From Bettongia penicillata ogilbyi (Eukaryota > Chordata > Mammalia > Diprotodontia > Potoroidae), in assembly GCA_023548195.1 (NCBI GenBank), contig JAJHZJ010000401.1, positions 744,001 through 808,000 on the forward strand: a DNA stretch of 64,000 nt. Direction: 5' to 3'. Within the stretch, counting starts at the first letter, position 1, and each line of letters begins with the position of its first letter. The position numbers were made by a program, and so were the translations under genes. Below the pieces are notes generated by a model that was not told the DNA's origin, searched no databases, and saw only the letters and a program-made list of their open reading frames with translations. This document shows, one piece after another, positions 12,623 to 24,722 of this stretch.

Positions 12623-12735
12623 GCGGGAGGGGGAACCTGTCAAGGACCATTTCAAATCTATGCACACAATATACATTATTTACTTTTCCAGAACACTGTT
12701 AGTCTTTGAGGAACATATAAAGAGTTTGTATGCAT

Positions 12736-12995
12736 TTCCTCATATAGATAGGCAGTTAGATGGTGCAGTGGGTAGAGTGTGGGCCTGGAGCCAGGAAGAC
12801 TTGAGTTTAAATTCAGACTTAGACAGTAACGAGTTGTATGACCCTGAGCAAATCACATAACCCTGTTTATCTCAGTTTCCTCTTCTGTAAAATGAGTTGG
12901 AGAAGGAAATGACAAACCATTCCAGTATCTTTGCCAAGAAAACCCCAAAAAGGAGTCACAAAGGGCCAGGCACAACTGAAAAATGACTAAATAAC
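12736..12995 (+). mobile_element. tRNA-RTE SINE (BovB-like tail)
   Basis: Head 'aggcagttagatggtgcagt' with tRNA-like promoter, then CORE-like 'gagttgtatgaccctgagca' and 'ctcagtttcctcttctgtaa'. The tail reads 'accattccagtatctttgcc', 'aagaaaaccccaaaaaggag', 'cacaactgaaaaatgactaa'. That tail resembles the 3' end of BovB/RTE LINEs (CACTCCAGTATTCTTGCC...GACTGA), so this SINE was presumably mobilised by RTE enzymes. Nearly full length. Confidence 0.85.
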
Positions 12996-13089
12996 GTGTG
13001 CCTCTTTCCCCACTCTGAGTGTTTTCTTCTCTATCATGAATTTCCAATTCTTTAGTTCTCCTTCATGAGACAGGGTTTCATGCTCTCTT

Positions 13090-13230
13090 TCCATTCTGGT
13101 TAAAGTCCTCTGGACTGGGTATCAGTCACATTTCAGACGTAATGCCCCAAACTAAATGTAACACAATTCCCCTCACTCTCTCTAACAAAGAGCATAGTGA
13201 AACAAACTTCATTGTTCTGGGCAACATTGT
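13090..13230. repeat. CR1/L3-like relic
   Basis: 'cacatttcagacgtaatgcc', 'aaactaaatgtaacacaatt' and 'aacaaagagcatagtgaaac' resemble the CR1/L3 3' region found across amniotes. Strongly diverged; assignment from memory of the family. Confidence 0.4.
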
Positions 13231-13261
13231 AGTTTTTGTTTTGTAAAGTGATTATATTATT

Positions 13262-14060
13262 CAATCCAACTTAAACATCTATTTATTAAACCCTTAGTAT
13301 GTGAATTGTACTCTGCTAGGTTCTGTGAATGAAATGAAGACAAAATAACTTGTTTTCAAGGTACTTACATCTGCTGAGAAAATATAATATGTGTACAGAT
13401 AAATACCCACAAAGGTAAAGAGCACCAAGAATTGGATCAGGGAAGGCTTCACAAAGAAAAGGCCTCCTGAGCTCCACTAAGAAATTACATGCCAAGTTTG
13501 AAAAATAACCAATCATCAAGTTAGACTGAAAAATATAATGCATGAAAGGGAGCGGTATGAAATAAGTCTAGAAAGGAAAATGAAACAGGTTGTTGAGAGT
13601 CTTAAATACAAGGTAAGACAGTGGTTTAGGGTTATTAGTTTACAACTATAAACTTGGAAGTAGAAAGTTATATTCATATTTCCATGTCATAGGAAAACAA
13701 TTTTGGAAAAGGAAAAAAAGGAAATTTCAAAAAATATTGTTATATTATCATAAGAACTACTGATAAAATATGAGGGTGGTAAAGAAGAAATAATCTAGAA
13801 TAATTTTGAGGTTATAATACTGAATGCCTAGGAAAAATGGTGTTATCTTGCATTATAATGAGAAAGTGTAGATGTTTTCTTAGGAAGATGCTGAGTTACA
13901 TTCTGAATATATTGAGCTTGGAATAATGGGATGTCCAGGTAGAGTAATCCAGAAAGCAGTCTAAGCTTGGAAATCTGGAGCGAGTTTAGAAACGGATATA
14001 TAGATATGTGAGTAATCAGCATAGAGATTAAAATTAATCCTGATAGGATTGGATAAGATA
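13262..14060 (+). repeat. Ancient ~800-bp interspersed repeat (family not named)
   Basis: Begins 'acatctatttattaaaccct', continues 'gggaaggcttcacaaagaaa' and ends 'gagtaatcagcatagagatt'. The same phrases in the same order occur in a well-known ancient amniote repeat ('attaagc.cctactatgtgcc ... gagtcatcagcatagagatg'), but I am not sure of its library name. Related pieces are at 52160, 57960 and 61965. Confidence 0.55.
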
Positions 14061-14475
14061 ATGATTATCCCTTTATATTGATCTAGTACTCATCTAAAAT
14101 CACTATCATTTTTCCATTCTAATACAATTTTAAAAATTCATATCATATTTACTTTATAATTGCTGTAATTTTCATCATATTAGTTTCATCTCACCATCTA
14201 GCCTTTCAAAGAATTTTTAAAATTCTGATTTGATTCTTAAAAACATTAACTGTCCCAGCAATCATTGGATCATCAATAAATTGGATAACTGCTATCAATA
14301 ATTTTGGCCAAGTCACTGATGAAAATGTTGAGTAGTAGTAAAGGCTAAGTTACAGTACTATGTAATATTGAAGTTGACAATAATGAATTAATTAAAACTC
14401 TGCTGGAAAAGATAATCTGACAAACCAATGATACAAATAAATGCATCATAGACTGGCTGACATTTTTCTCTGTTT
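14061..14475. repeat. CR1/L3-like relic
   Basis: 'ggccaagtcactgatgaaaa' (14309-14328) then 'tgttgagtagtagtaaaggc' matches the CR1/L3 phrase in which a 'caagtcattgataaaaatgt' block is followed by 'tgaacag'. The 5' part (14061-14250) is unassigned. Confidence 0.5.
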
Positions 14476-14479
14476 TAAA

Positions 14480-16850
14480 TATATGTTTCTCCCGGTTTTT
14501 CTGAAGCCCCTCTAGCATTTGTCATTTTCCTTTTTCTGGCATGTTGACCAAACTGGTAGGTGAAAAGTGATACCTCAGAGTTGTTTTAGCTTGCATATTT
14601 CTAATAAATAATGATTTAGAGTATTTTTATGTGATTATTGTTATTGGATTTCTTTTCCTTTTAAAAAACTGCCATTCATGTCCATTGACCATTTGTCAAT
14701 TGAAGAATGGCTCTTATTTTTATAAATTTGGATCAGTTCCCTACATATTAGAGCAATGAAGCTTTACCTTAGAAACTTGCTCTAAATTTCTTGCCAGTGT
14801 CCTTCTTTTCTTCTAATTTTGACTGCATTAGTTTTGTTTGTGCAAAATCTCTCTAATTTCATGAAATAAAAATTATCCATTTATTTCCTGTCATACTCTC
14901 TATCTTTACTTCAGGCATAAAATCATCACTCATCCATGTATCTGACAGGTACATTTTCCATAATCCTACAATTTACTTGTGATATTACATTTATGTCTAA
15001 ATCACTTATCCATGCAGGTGAGATGCTGGTCTATGCCTAGTTTCTGCCAAATTTCTTTCCAATTGTCCAGGCAATTTTTGCCACATGATGACTTCTTATT
15101 CCAAAATTGGATCTTTGGATTCATCAGACACTAGACTACTATTGCTAGTTACTATTGTGTACCTAATCTATTCCAATTTTCATCACAACATTTCTTAGTC
15201 AGATCCCAATATTTTTTCACAATTATTACTTTGTAATATAGTGTGAAATCTGGTACTTATGGGTTGCCTTCCTTCACCTTAAAAAAATTCCTTCCTTGGT
15301 ATTCTTGAAATTTTGCTCTTCCAGATGACTTTTATTATTGATTTTAGCTATACAAAATAATTATTTGATTGTTTGATTGATAAAGCACTGAATAAGTAAA
15401 TTAACAGGTAGAATTTTATTATATTGGTTCAGCCTACTCATCAGCAATTAATATTTTTCAGTTGTTTAGACGTCTTTATTCATGTGAAGGGTGTTTTGTA
15501 ATTGTGTACATAGGGTCCCTGAATTTGTCTTAGCAGGGAGACTCTCAAGTATTATGTATTTTGTTTGTGGTTATTTTAAATGGAATTTCCTTTTCTATCT
15601 CTTGCTACCTGGCGTTGTTGGTAGTGAATCGATATGCGGATGACTTATGCTGTCTAACTGCATATTTGAAACTTTGCTAAAGTTGTTCATTGTTCCAACT
15701 AGATTTTTTTAGTTGACTCTCTGACACACCATTGTATTATCTGCAAAGACCGATACTTTTGCTTTCTTGTTTTTGTTGTTTCCTATTTTTATTTCTTCAA
15801 TTTCTTTATTGCTATAGCTAGCATATCTAATAAAATATTGAATGATAGTGGGGATAAGGGACAGCTTTACTTCAATCTTGATCTTATTGGAAAGGCTTCT
15901 AGTTTATCCTAATTACAGATAATGCTTGCTCTTGGTTTTTGATACATGTTACTTACCATATTAAAAATAGTTTCCATTGATTTCTGTGATTTCAATGTTT
16001 TTTTTTTTTTTAAATTAGGAATTGTTGTATTTTGTCAAAGGTTTTTCTGCAGTTAATCATATGATATTTTGTTATTGACATGATCAGTTATGCCAATAGG
16101 TTACCTAATACAGCCCTGCAATCTTCGTATAAATCCCTAGCCAGTGGTAGCGTATGATATTTGTGATATATTGCTACAATCTCTTTGCTAAGATTATATC
16201 TAAATTTTTGCGCTGATATTCATTACAGAAATTGATCTCTAATTTTTTTCTCTGTTTTTTACTTTACTCTCAAAGTTTCAAAGCCATATTTGTGTCATAA
16301 AAGTAATTTGGTAATAATCCTTCTTTACCAATTTTTAATAGTTTATATAGTACTTAAATTAGTTATTCCTTAAGTATCTTATAGAATTCACTTATAAATC
16401 CATCTGGTCCTGGATATTTTTTCTTAAGGAACTCATTTATGTCTTGTTCAATTTTTTTCCCCAAGATAGGGTCATTTAAGTATTCTATTTCCTCTTCTGT
16501 AAATCTGAGCATTTTATAGTTTTGCACTGCTGTTTTCAGTGCTAGCACAGAAGTTCCCTGTTATCTCTTTAAGTTGCCTGATTCCCCTCACCTCTCTGGC
16601 TTGATAGTTCCCAAAGCTGATACTGCTGCTGTCATGACTACCAAGTCCCACTCTTGTTATTGCATTTACATAGGCTCTGAGCCAGCTTCAACTCCTAAAT
16701 CACAAAACTCTCCTTCCTACCTCCTAAGTTATCTTGGACTGGAAGGATGTTTCACCATGACCTTTTTTTGACTCTGCTGCTCCACAATTTGATTTGAGAT
16801 ATTATTTTTAATTTTAGGGGATGGAATTTTGGGAGAGGAGGGATGTAGTC
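14480..16850 (-). mobile_element. L1 with reverse transcriptase but no ORF1 or endonuclease
   Basis: On the minus strand the order is 5'UTR (16850-16566), then ORF2 from the start of the reverse transcriptase domain (16548) to near the C-terminus (about 14480). The FADD catalytic motif appears mutated to FADN at about 15745 (minus strand). Frames are broken throughout. The 5'UTR piece matches 56350-56630. ORF1 and the endonuclease are deleted. Confidence 0.75.
16363..16548 (-). pseudogene. L1 ORF2 reverse transcriptase, N-terminal remnant
   Basis: A 61-codon open stretch at the start of the L1 reverse transcriptase domain. It contains LNDPILGKKIEQDINEF followed by PGPDGFISEFY. The PGPDGF-EFY block is diagnostic of the L1 RT finger region. 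Downstream the frame is broken, and no ORF1 or endonuclease precedes it. L1 ORF2 normally has about 1,270 residues, so this is a small relic. Confidence 0.85.
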
Positions 16851-18100
16851 CTTCCTCTCCTCCACAATTTTGACTCCGCCCTCAGTGGTTCTGAAATAGG
16901 TAACTCTCTTACAATTTCCTTATGTATCCCCTGTTTCATTTCCTTTTCATTCATAACTGTTCTAGCTTCCCCTCCTCCAGTATGAAGATCTTGACAATAA
17001 ATTTTAAAATATGCATAAATGGAACACTCTGGTTCTGCATTTGTATACCATCTTCCATACATAACAAGCCTATAGCTTCCTTTTTTCTCCTTTCCTCTAA
17101 GCAAAATAGATATATTTTTATTAATGTTAATATATTTTGCAAGGTTCAACTTCTCTGAGTCAAAGGGTTCTTGTCTTCTTAACATAATTTATATAGCATT
17201 TATATAACGTAATTTATATATTTTATGCCACTCTTTCATTCATTCATGGTTATGCTGGTTTTTGCCTGCCTTTTGTGTAAGTTTTTTCAAAACATGAACT
17301 CATTAGACAGCTTACCATGTATCAACATTAATTTATCTATCTCCCTTTTGTCTTCTTCCTCTAGACCATTTTGCATTGAATTGCCAGAATTTAATTTTGC
17401 ACGGCCTCTAATTTCTCTTGAATTAACTTCCCTTTTAGATTCTCTAGTCATGTTGTGAAGGCAATACTTGACACTAATGAAAATCTGAACCTCTAAAGTC
17501 TGCAATAGAGGTCTGGGTATGTCTTGGGTTCCTCTTCCTTAGCTATTATGAATTCTAATATAATCCAGTCATTTATAGATATTAGTATTTCCACTTCTGT
17601 AAAATTTTGGTTTTTTAAAAAAAATATCCTGAGTAGATACAATTTTAATAAGACATGTTAGAAATTCATCAGTTTCTCCTATTTGGTTTTCAGTAGAATG
17701 AGATAATTAGCAGATGCTGAGATACTGAAATCCTCTAGCACAAACATATTTTTAATTCCAGTTTTTAACTTGATCAATTTATATATATATATATATGCAT
17801 ATATATATATATATCCTTTTAATACACAGTACTGCCCTGCTAGCCTCCTACTTCTTTTGTATAAATAACAATGATCTTTCACTGACACATTCCAGTCATG
17901 AGTTTAATTCTTGTAAATTTCATTTATATCCATATTAGCATATTTACTCTCTTCTGCTAAAATTTCAGATTTAGCCAAATTGTCTGCATTGGAATATAAA
18001 TATCTAATACTATAAATATTGCTCATGAAATTCTTCTATAATTTCCTATGCATTGTGCTACCCAAAATATACTGGTCATTCTTCTTTCTCTATTATACTT
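16851..18100. other. Unassigned stretch
   Basis: No recognised gene. (TA)n with a GCA interruption at 17779-17813. Overlapping ORFs at 16814-17185, 16922-17158 and 17225-17458 lie on opposite strands and show no domain. Confidence 0.4.
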
Positions 18101-18720
18101 CTGCAACAGAAAAGACCCCAGCATACATGGGAGGGCCTACTGTACAAGGTTCTTAGATTAGTTTGTTGAAGGACCACCAATTTACTTTAATCAAGCACAT
18201 ATATCATTCACTTAGTTCAGGGGGGAAAGTCAGCATCCCAAACTTCAAGGAAAATACAGATATAAAGATCAACAGACAGGGGTTCCAACTATCCAACCAT
18301 AAGGAATACATACATAGTTACCAGGGAGAGAAGCACCAACATCTGGATTTTTAAAGCAGGGGAAGGGGGTGCCTACCAGCTTCCCAGAGTCTCACGTGGC
18401 ACACAAATGTTCCAAAAACTAAGCTCCAAAATAAAACCTCACCCCAGAGTACATACACACTTTTCAGAGCTAGAGGGCATCATAACCCTTGAGAACCTCA
18501 TGAGAACCTTGAGTGCCTCATGAGAAACTGACAAAAGGTATGGACCTTCCCACAACAACAAAAAAATCTTCCCTAATCAAGTTTCTCTTAATGGGTGGGC
18601 CAATTAATGAGTGGGGAAGAGAAGTAATCTCTCATTCTTATATCCTAAGCCATGATTCATGAAGTCACCTTCTGTTATTTGATTCCAGTAACTTAGCCCT
18701 CTATTATCTCCATGCCCCTC
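18100..18720. other. Unassigned, GC-richer repeat-like block
   Basis: Base composition is less AT-rich than its flanks and the edges look abrupt, as in an old LTR or DNA transposon. I see no terminal TG..CA, primer-binding site or inverted ends that would decide. Confidence 0.3.
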
Positions 18721-19390
18721 TTCCTTTCCCAAAGTCTCAAACTTCAATTGAAGGATGAAATAAAAATAGCATCTGTAACCATTAACCTTTTAGTTTCCTA
18801 CCTAGGGCATCAAATGCTCTTGATATATATTATATATTTATTAATATTAATTGATATATATATATCATATGCTTCTTTCATAATGCCATTCTTTTCTACA
18901 GAAGTAATACAGGTATACATCATCAAGTTTGATAGGTCCTTTCAAATTTTGGTCCATATCTTGAATACATGTTCCAAGAAAATCTATATATCTTTTGATC
19001 TTTCTAGTTGACATCTGTCTTCCTTAGCAGTGAATACAATCACATATTTCCATCTGGGTCTAGTAATGGGATTACTTATATCTGAGAGTACTCATGAATT
19101 CTTCTAATTCTCTAAAGCATGATATATTGCTTCTAAAAGAGGTTTCCAATTTTTGTTCTATGCTATAATTTCCTTGGAATTCAAAGGTCCATGTGATGAT
19201 GTGAGTAAAATTTCTTTAAGGAAAAAAGTTAATATTAGCAAGCAATTTAACATAAATTTATGTGCATTAATTTATTTATAAATGATGCAGATTTTATATA
19301 CATATATATACATATATATAATTATTTGGTATGAAAATAGACTGGTTACAATCAGTTGTCAAATCTTTCCATTTTTGCCTCCATTAGATA
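18721..19390. other. Unassigned AT-rich stretch
   Basis: Short TA arrays at 18823-18868 and 19296-19322. No coding features recognised. Confidence 0.45.
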
Positions 19391-20095
19391 TCTCACATCC
19401 CACACTTCATTCACACAGCTACCATCTTAATTCAAGTTCTTATCACAATTTGCCTGGATTACTGAAAAAAGTGTTCTAAATAATTTCCTTGCCTCAGATC
19501 TCTCTCCAGTCTAGTCCATTCTCAGTAGCTCTGAGTAAGTGATTTTCTTTAAATGTATCTCTGATCATTTCATGTCTCCATTTAGGAAACACCAGCGGCA
19601 TGCTATCGACTGCAAGATCAAATATTAACCCTTCTCCTTATTTATTAAATTCCTTCACAATTTAGCCTCAATATATCTTTCCAGTATTGTTGTGTATTAC
19701 TCTGCTTCCCTCATCTGCAATGCAAGCAAACTCATCTTCCTCATATGTGACATTCCATATTTCCATGTTTTTGCACTAGCAGTTCCCCATTCCTGGAATG
19801 CTCTATCTCACTTCTACATCATCGAAATCTTTTATTTCAAGATGCAGCTCAAGTACTACCTTCTATCAGAAGCTTTCTATGATCTCCACCATTCATTGTC
19901 CTCTTTCCCAAACTGCATTGTATTTATTTTGTATTTAAAATATACATATATATACTTAACTGCTGTCTTCCTCATTAGAAGATAAGCTCCTTACAAATAG
20001 ACATAATTTTACCCATTATATTTGTATCTGCAGGAACAAATGTAATCAACATTTACAAGTACTTGATCTATGTTTATTGATTCTTTGATTTATTT
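19391..20095 (+). repeat. L2 LINE, 3' end
   Basis: Forward L2: 'ttcaagttcttatcacaatt' then 'tgcctggattactg' near 19450, 'ccattcctggaatgctctat' near 19788, 'aagatgcagctcaagtacta', 'ttagaagataagctccttac' and a tail like 'tgtttattgattctttgatt'. About 700 bp of the C-terminal coding region and 3'UTR, diverged and frame-broken. Confidence 0.8.
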
Positions 20096-20440
20096 CCCCC
20101 ACCCTATTGTAATATTTTCCCATCCACTTTTATCCTAGGGATATTCCTTACCTTCAGAGTTACTTGACTAGCATTCGTGGATGATATTAACATAGTATTG
20201 ATCTTCTATGAATATAAACTATACCATTTTCCTCTCAAATCTGTTTTTGTTTTTAAATATGTTTGACCTACTTTTAATGTATATAGTGGAGAGATTAGGA
20301 GCAGGACAGCAACAATAAAGATGAGGATAGGAATGAAGTTTTTTTTTAATATTGACTTAAAAACATTCAGAGTTAATATGTATAGGTTATTTTCATAAAA
20401 TAGGTTATTTTTATTTAAAATATGATAGTACTCTTCCCCT
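20096..20440. other. Unassigned AT-rich stretch
   Basis: No recognised feature; lies between an L2 and an L1-type 3' end. Confidence 0.5.
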
Positions 20441-20444
20441 TATC

Positions 20445-20705
20445 TTGTTCATTCATTTATTTTTAGTGTTCAACATTCACTTCCACAAAATTTTGAGTTC
20501 CAAATTTTCTCCCCTTCTCTCCCCTTCCCCCACCCCATAACACCTTGCATTCTGATTACACCTTCCCTCAATATGCCCTCCTTTCTATCATAGCCCCCAC
20601 ACACACTTATCCCCATCTTCTTTTTTTCTTGTAGGGAAAGATAGATTTCTATACCCCATTACCTGTATCTCTTATTTCTCAGCTATATGTAAATACAATT
20701 CTTAA
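20445..20705 (-). mobile_element. 3' end of an ORF1-only L1 (HAL1-like)
   Basis: The minus strand aligns to the last ~270 bases of the element at 40717-43395. Shared order: 'taatggggtatagaaa', 'gatggggata', a G-rich stretch, 'gtgtaatcagaatgc', 'gaaggggagaaaatttgg', 'aaaattttgtggaa' and an AAATAAAT tail. Autonomous L1 3' ends here (9095, 37405) share only the terminal ~80 bases. So this is a third, 5'-truncated member of the same subfamily. Confidence 0.75.
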
Positions 20706-20739
20706 CATTTAAAATATGATAGTATTTTAAAATATACTT

Positions 20740-21690
20740 TTTTCTTTCAGAAAATATATTTTATTGATGTCTTTTTTTGCATCACCAAACTTTACACTGT
20801 AACTCTCCAGTTTCTTGATAGAGAAAGTAAACAACATAACAAATAAAATACTTAAATTAGAAAGAGAAACATGAAAATTAGTCTATATATTGAAAAATCA
20901 GAAAATGTTCTAATGTACCACACTTGTGTGCCTTCCACTTCTTCAAAGGGAAAGCAGTGGAAGGTAACATCTCTTCTCACTTTTCTTTTCTGGAGCAATA
21001 CTTCTTTGTAAACTTGCAACATTAACTTCAGATTGTTTTGTGGCAGTTCTTTCCACTTATGTTGTTGTGACCATTATGTATATTGTCTTCTTGGTTCTGC
21101 TCACTTTACTTTGCATCAGTTCAGGTAGATCTTTCCATACTTCTTGGTCAAGTTTTTTTTTTTTTTTAATCCCTGTCATTGCAATAGTATTCCATTACAT
21201 TCATGTGGCAAAATTTGTTCAGCCCTTTTCCAAATGATGGGTATTTATTTTGTTTCCAGATCTTCACTATCACAGAAATAGCTGAATTAAATGTGTTGGT
21301 GAATATGGGAATTTCTTTTTTATCAACAATATCCATGTTGTATAAGTTTAATAAAATCTCTGGATCAAAAGAGTATGGATTTTTAGTCATTTTATGTGCA
21401 TTATTCCAAATTGCTTTCCAAAAATGGTTATACTAATTCACAGCTAGATCAACAATGTACTAGTAGTCTACCTATCTTCTTATAACTCCTAAAATTAACT
21501 ATTTCTACCATTTCTTACCTTTGCCAATGTCAAGATTTTAAGTGAATATCAGGACTGATTTGATTTCAATTTCTCTTTTCAACGATGTGGACTATTCTTT
21601 GATATGGCTGTTAATAATTTACGTTTCTTCTTTTGAAACTTGTTTATTAATATCTTTTGGCCACATGTCTGGGGGGAAGGACCTAGTTTT
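20740..21690 (-). repeat. Older L1 3'UTR and ORF2 C-terminal fragment
   Basis: Plus strand shows the antisense L1 3' block in diverged form: 'ttggttctgctcactttact', 'gtattccattacattcatgt', 'aaatttgttcagcccttttc'. The T-rich start at 20740 fits an A-rich L1 tail. Confidence 0.75.
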
Positions 21691-21693
21691 ATA

Positions 21694-21800
21694 TACATAT
21701 ATGTATATATACAGACACACATATTGAATAGATTCATATATGCATGCATTTGACACATTTATAGATGTGTATATATTTGTATGTATATATACATATGTAC
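21694..21800. repeat. TA/CA-rich simple sequence
   Basis: Degenerate ATATACATATG-type repeats. Confidence 0.75.
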
Positions 21801-21974
21801 ATTCAACCTATAGTGGTCAGGACGTTTCTAGTTTAATTTTAAGCTATAGTCAAATTATTTTGGGAAATTATGTTCTATGGATAGGACAACATCAGGTAAA
21901 ATAGAAAACTAATGACTCACTTTTTTCTCTCCATCTATATTTCATTCTTATGTATTCTCTATGCCTTTTTTGTG

Positions 21975-22250
21975 ATTAAATCTCCATGTCTCACAAAGGC
22001 TGAAAATGCAGCCATCACTACTGATTGATACGAAAGTTTTCAGCTACACCACTGCTACCTTCAGTCAGTTCACCTGTACTCCTTCACCAGCATGATGTAC
22101 CACTGCTCCTGGGGGCTCACTGTATTGTTGTCCGGACTTAGTCCAGATACTTGATTGGCATTAGTTTTACTGCAGTCCAGAACTCTTAAACTCAAATGTT
22201 CCACAAGCCCCTGTATCCTCAATAGCAGCCTTACACTACCATGCCCAACC
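21975..22250 (-). pseudogene. RN7SL: 7SL (SRP) RNA retropseudogene
   Basis: On the minus strand the sequence follows 7SL RNA from its 5' end: 'ggttgggcatggtagtgtaa' (7SL gccgggcgcggtggcgcgtg), 'gagttctggactgcagtaaa', 'ggactaagtccggacaaca' (7SL gcactaagttcggcatcaa), 'caggagcagtggtac' and 'caatcagtagtgat' (7SL tgatcagtagtgg). It ends near 21975 with a shortened Alu-domain 3' side. The central S-domain stretch is absent from Alu and B1, so this derives from 7SL itself. Many substitutions have destroyed SRP helices; it is not a functional gene. 7SL is the RNA scaffold of the signal recognition particle. Confidence 0.85.
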
Positions 22251-24476
22251 AAAACATCCTTATAAAGTGCAGTATATAGAGATATTTTTCCAGCCTACTT
22301 TCTGTCTTATCAAGTAGATCAGCTTCCATTCAATCCCCATAGTATTGGCAAGAAGCAAAATTCAGTGACATGATTGTATCATTCTATTTAGTATTACCTT
22401 TGTATGAGTGATTTGAAAGATTAAATACAATAAATGTGCCATTTCCTTACGCTAAAACCCAAAAAGACTAGTGATATGAACACAGAATTCTAGAATTTCT
22501 TCTTGGAGAAATAAAATTATCTATGAGCTTTCTTTTGGGGGAGGGAAGGGGGATTTTTTATTTTAGTTTTCTTGATCATACTTCCTATAATCAAAATCAT
22601 GACACGTTAGAATTGTTGGATTTTTAAATATTTTATGCACTCCAGTTACCACTAATCAAACTGAACAAGCTTAATGCACCTACGTAGATGACCCTCAAAA
22701 TTTTCTATCAGCTGTCAATTTATAGTTTTCAAAAATTTGATTTCATTTATTACCCTTGATACACACACATGTACTACTTCCCATCCTTAAATTTATTCTC
22801 TTATGTCCCAGTAATATAAGTCAACTGAGTCAAATAATACGACTTAGGCTTCAGGTGAAGAAGATTTTTTTTTTTTGCTTTCTGCTTTAGCCCCTCATCT
22901 TCAACTGTCAACACAATCCAATCTTTACTAGCACTGTTAGAATTGACATTGGAATCTGCAGCAGTATTTGTCTTAATCCAATATTTGTCTCATTCCCAGT
23001 TCTTACTCTCAGTATTTACCTTATTCCCGAGTGTTTTAATTTTTGTATTTGTTATATGCCTTTCCTTCTCCCAAAGATTCATCTTATCAGACTTTTTCTC
23101 ATTGCATCTGTAAATGAAGGTGCAGTACATGCATGCGTAATGTTGGACATTGCAGAAGTTCAGAATAATGACTCTGAGGACTCAGCAGGTGAATACTGAA
23201 TTACTAAGTCACTGCTCTCAACTTCCGGAGTTCAAGAAGTGATGAATACACATAACATAGGGCTTTGCTAGAACTTGGTCCTGAAGCACAGATAATTTGC
23301 AGAGAAGTAAAAATTGTTGCTCTAATATTTTACCTTTCTCCCAATCCCCAGATACACAGGGTGCATGCACAATAGATGTTTCATAATGGATAATCTAAAC
23401 CACACCAAAATAGACACACAACCACAGGCACACACATGTGTGTATGTGTGTATACATACATACTTATATACATATATATGTATATAAGAATCTCATATTC
23501 AGATGTCACATGCTGCATAGTTACAAATACCTAATGGAATGTCAAAAAGAAATAATTTTGTTAATATTTAATTTAATATCAAGTGGAAGTGGTAACATGA
23601 GATTTATCATAAGTAAAAATAATCAAATAGAATTATTCAAAGCAAAAGACTCCTGGTGTTGGTTTTATGCGTCAATAAGCAGCTTGCATCAAAGTATTTT
23701 TAGCACAAAATTCTTTAGACTAAATTGAAATGCAGAATCATTTGGTCAACTAGCTATTGCTTTAAAAAGAGAATTTGATTTCCTTTCCAATAAATAAGGG
23801 TGCATGAGAAAAAAAGATTTTTAGTACGTAGCAATTAAATCACCTGCAATGCATGTAACAACTATAGTTTTAGTTAGCATCATTATTACTCCCAGCGTTC
23901 CAAATACTGTGCAAAATATAAAATATGACATGTTCTGAATTTGTCCTATTGAGATATTAATTAGTTAGGGAGGGAGGAAACTTTCTTTAACATGGTTATT
24001 TTTCAATCACCTTCACTAGAGGAATATCTCAGTTAGCATCATTTGTGTTACATGAAAAAGGCAACTTGAGAGCTTTAACCCTATCAAAACCAGAACTTTC
24101 TGCTGTTGAAATTAGGAAATGTTTTGTGCTAAAGTGACAGCGAGATAAAACTCTCTGAATTATCTGACATGGAGACAATAGGAGCTGGAGAAAGTCAGGG
24201 TTTTTTCCGGGGAGGAAACAGCTGAATACAGTGAAGATGGTATGACTGGAAAAACTGCAATAGGAATTGAGTTAGACTTTTCTAAAGAAAATGTCTTAGT
24301 ATTACCAGTAGGAAATAAGATTTTTTGGTTACCTGAGTATGGCTGTACTATGCTGAATATATACAAAATTCAGAATGACAACCTAAGCTTTTAAATATTG
24401 CCCTTATCTTCCCTAAAAGTTTAATTGTGAACAAACAGATTGTCCACAAAACTTTAACAGTTTAAAACTAGAAATT
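22251..24476. other. Unassigned stretch
   Basis: About 2.2 kb with no repeat family or coding region that I recognise, apart from a CA/TA patch at 23410-23490. It is one of the longer repeat-poor parts of the window. Confidence 0.4.
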
Positions 24477-24722
24477 CAGCTAGGTTGAACTGTGGATGAA
24501 GAATTGTAGACAGAAATACCTGATTTCAAATCCTGCATCAGATATTTACTAGATGTGTGACCCTGGGCAAATCACCTAACTTTTCTGTGCTTAGTTTTCC
24601 TTATTGTTAAAATGAGGCTAATAGTAGCGCTGATCTCGAAGGATTGTTGTAAGCATCAAATGAGTTAACACTTGTAAAGCACTTTGGAAATTTTAAAGCA
24701 CTATATAAATGCTATTATTCAC
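24477..24722 (+). repeat. Marsupial CORE-SINE
   Basis: Head 'cagctaggttgaactgtgga', core 'gtgtgaccctgggcaaatca', then 'aaaatgaggctaatagtag' and a tail 'gtaaagcactttggaaattt' with 'gcactatataaatgctatta'. Nearly complete and in forward orientation. Confidence 0.85.

Noticed and set aside
15630..15647. Plus-strand YADD-like reverse transcriptase motif (tat gcg gat gac)
   Set aside because: The surrounding L1 ORF2 lies on the minus strand, with its own FADN motif near 15745. The plus-strand YADD is a chance reading of antisense text with no supporting frame.
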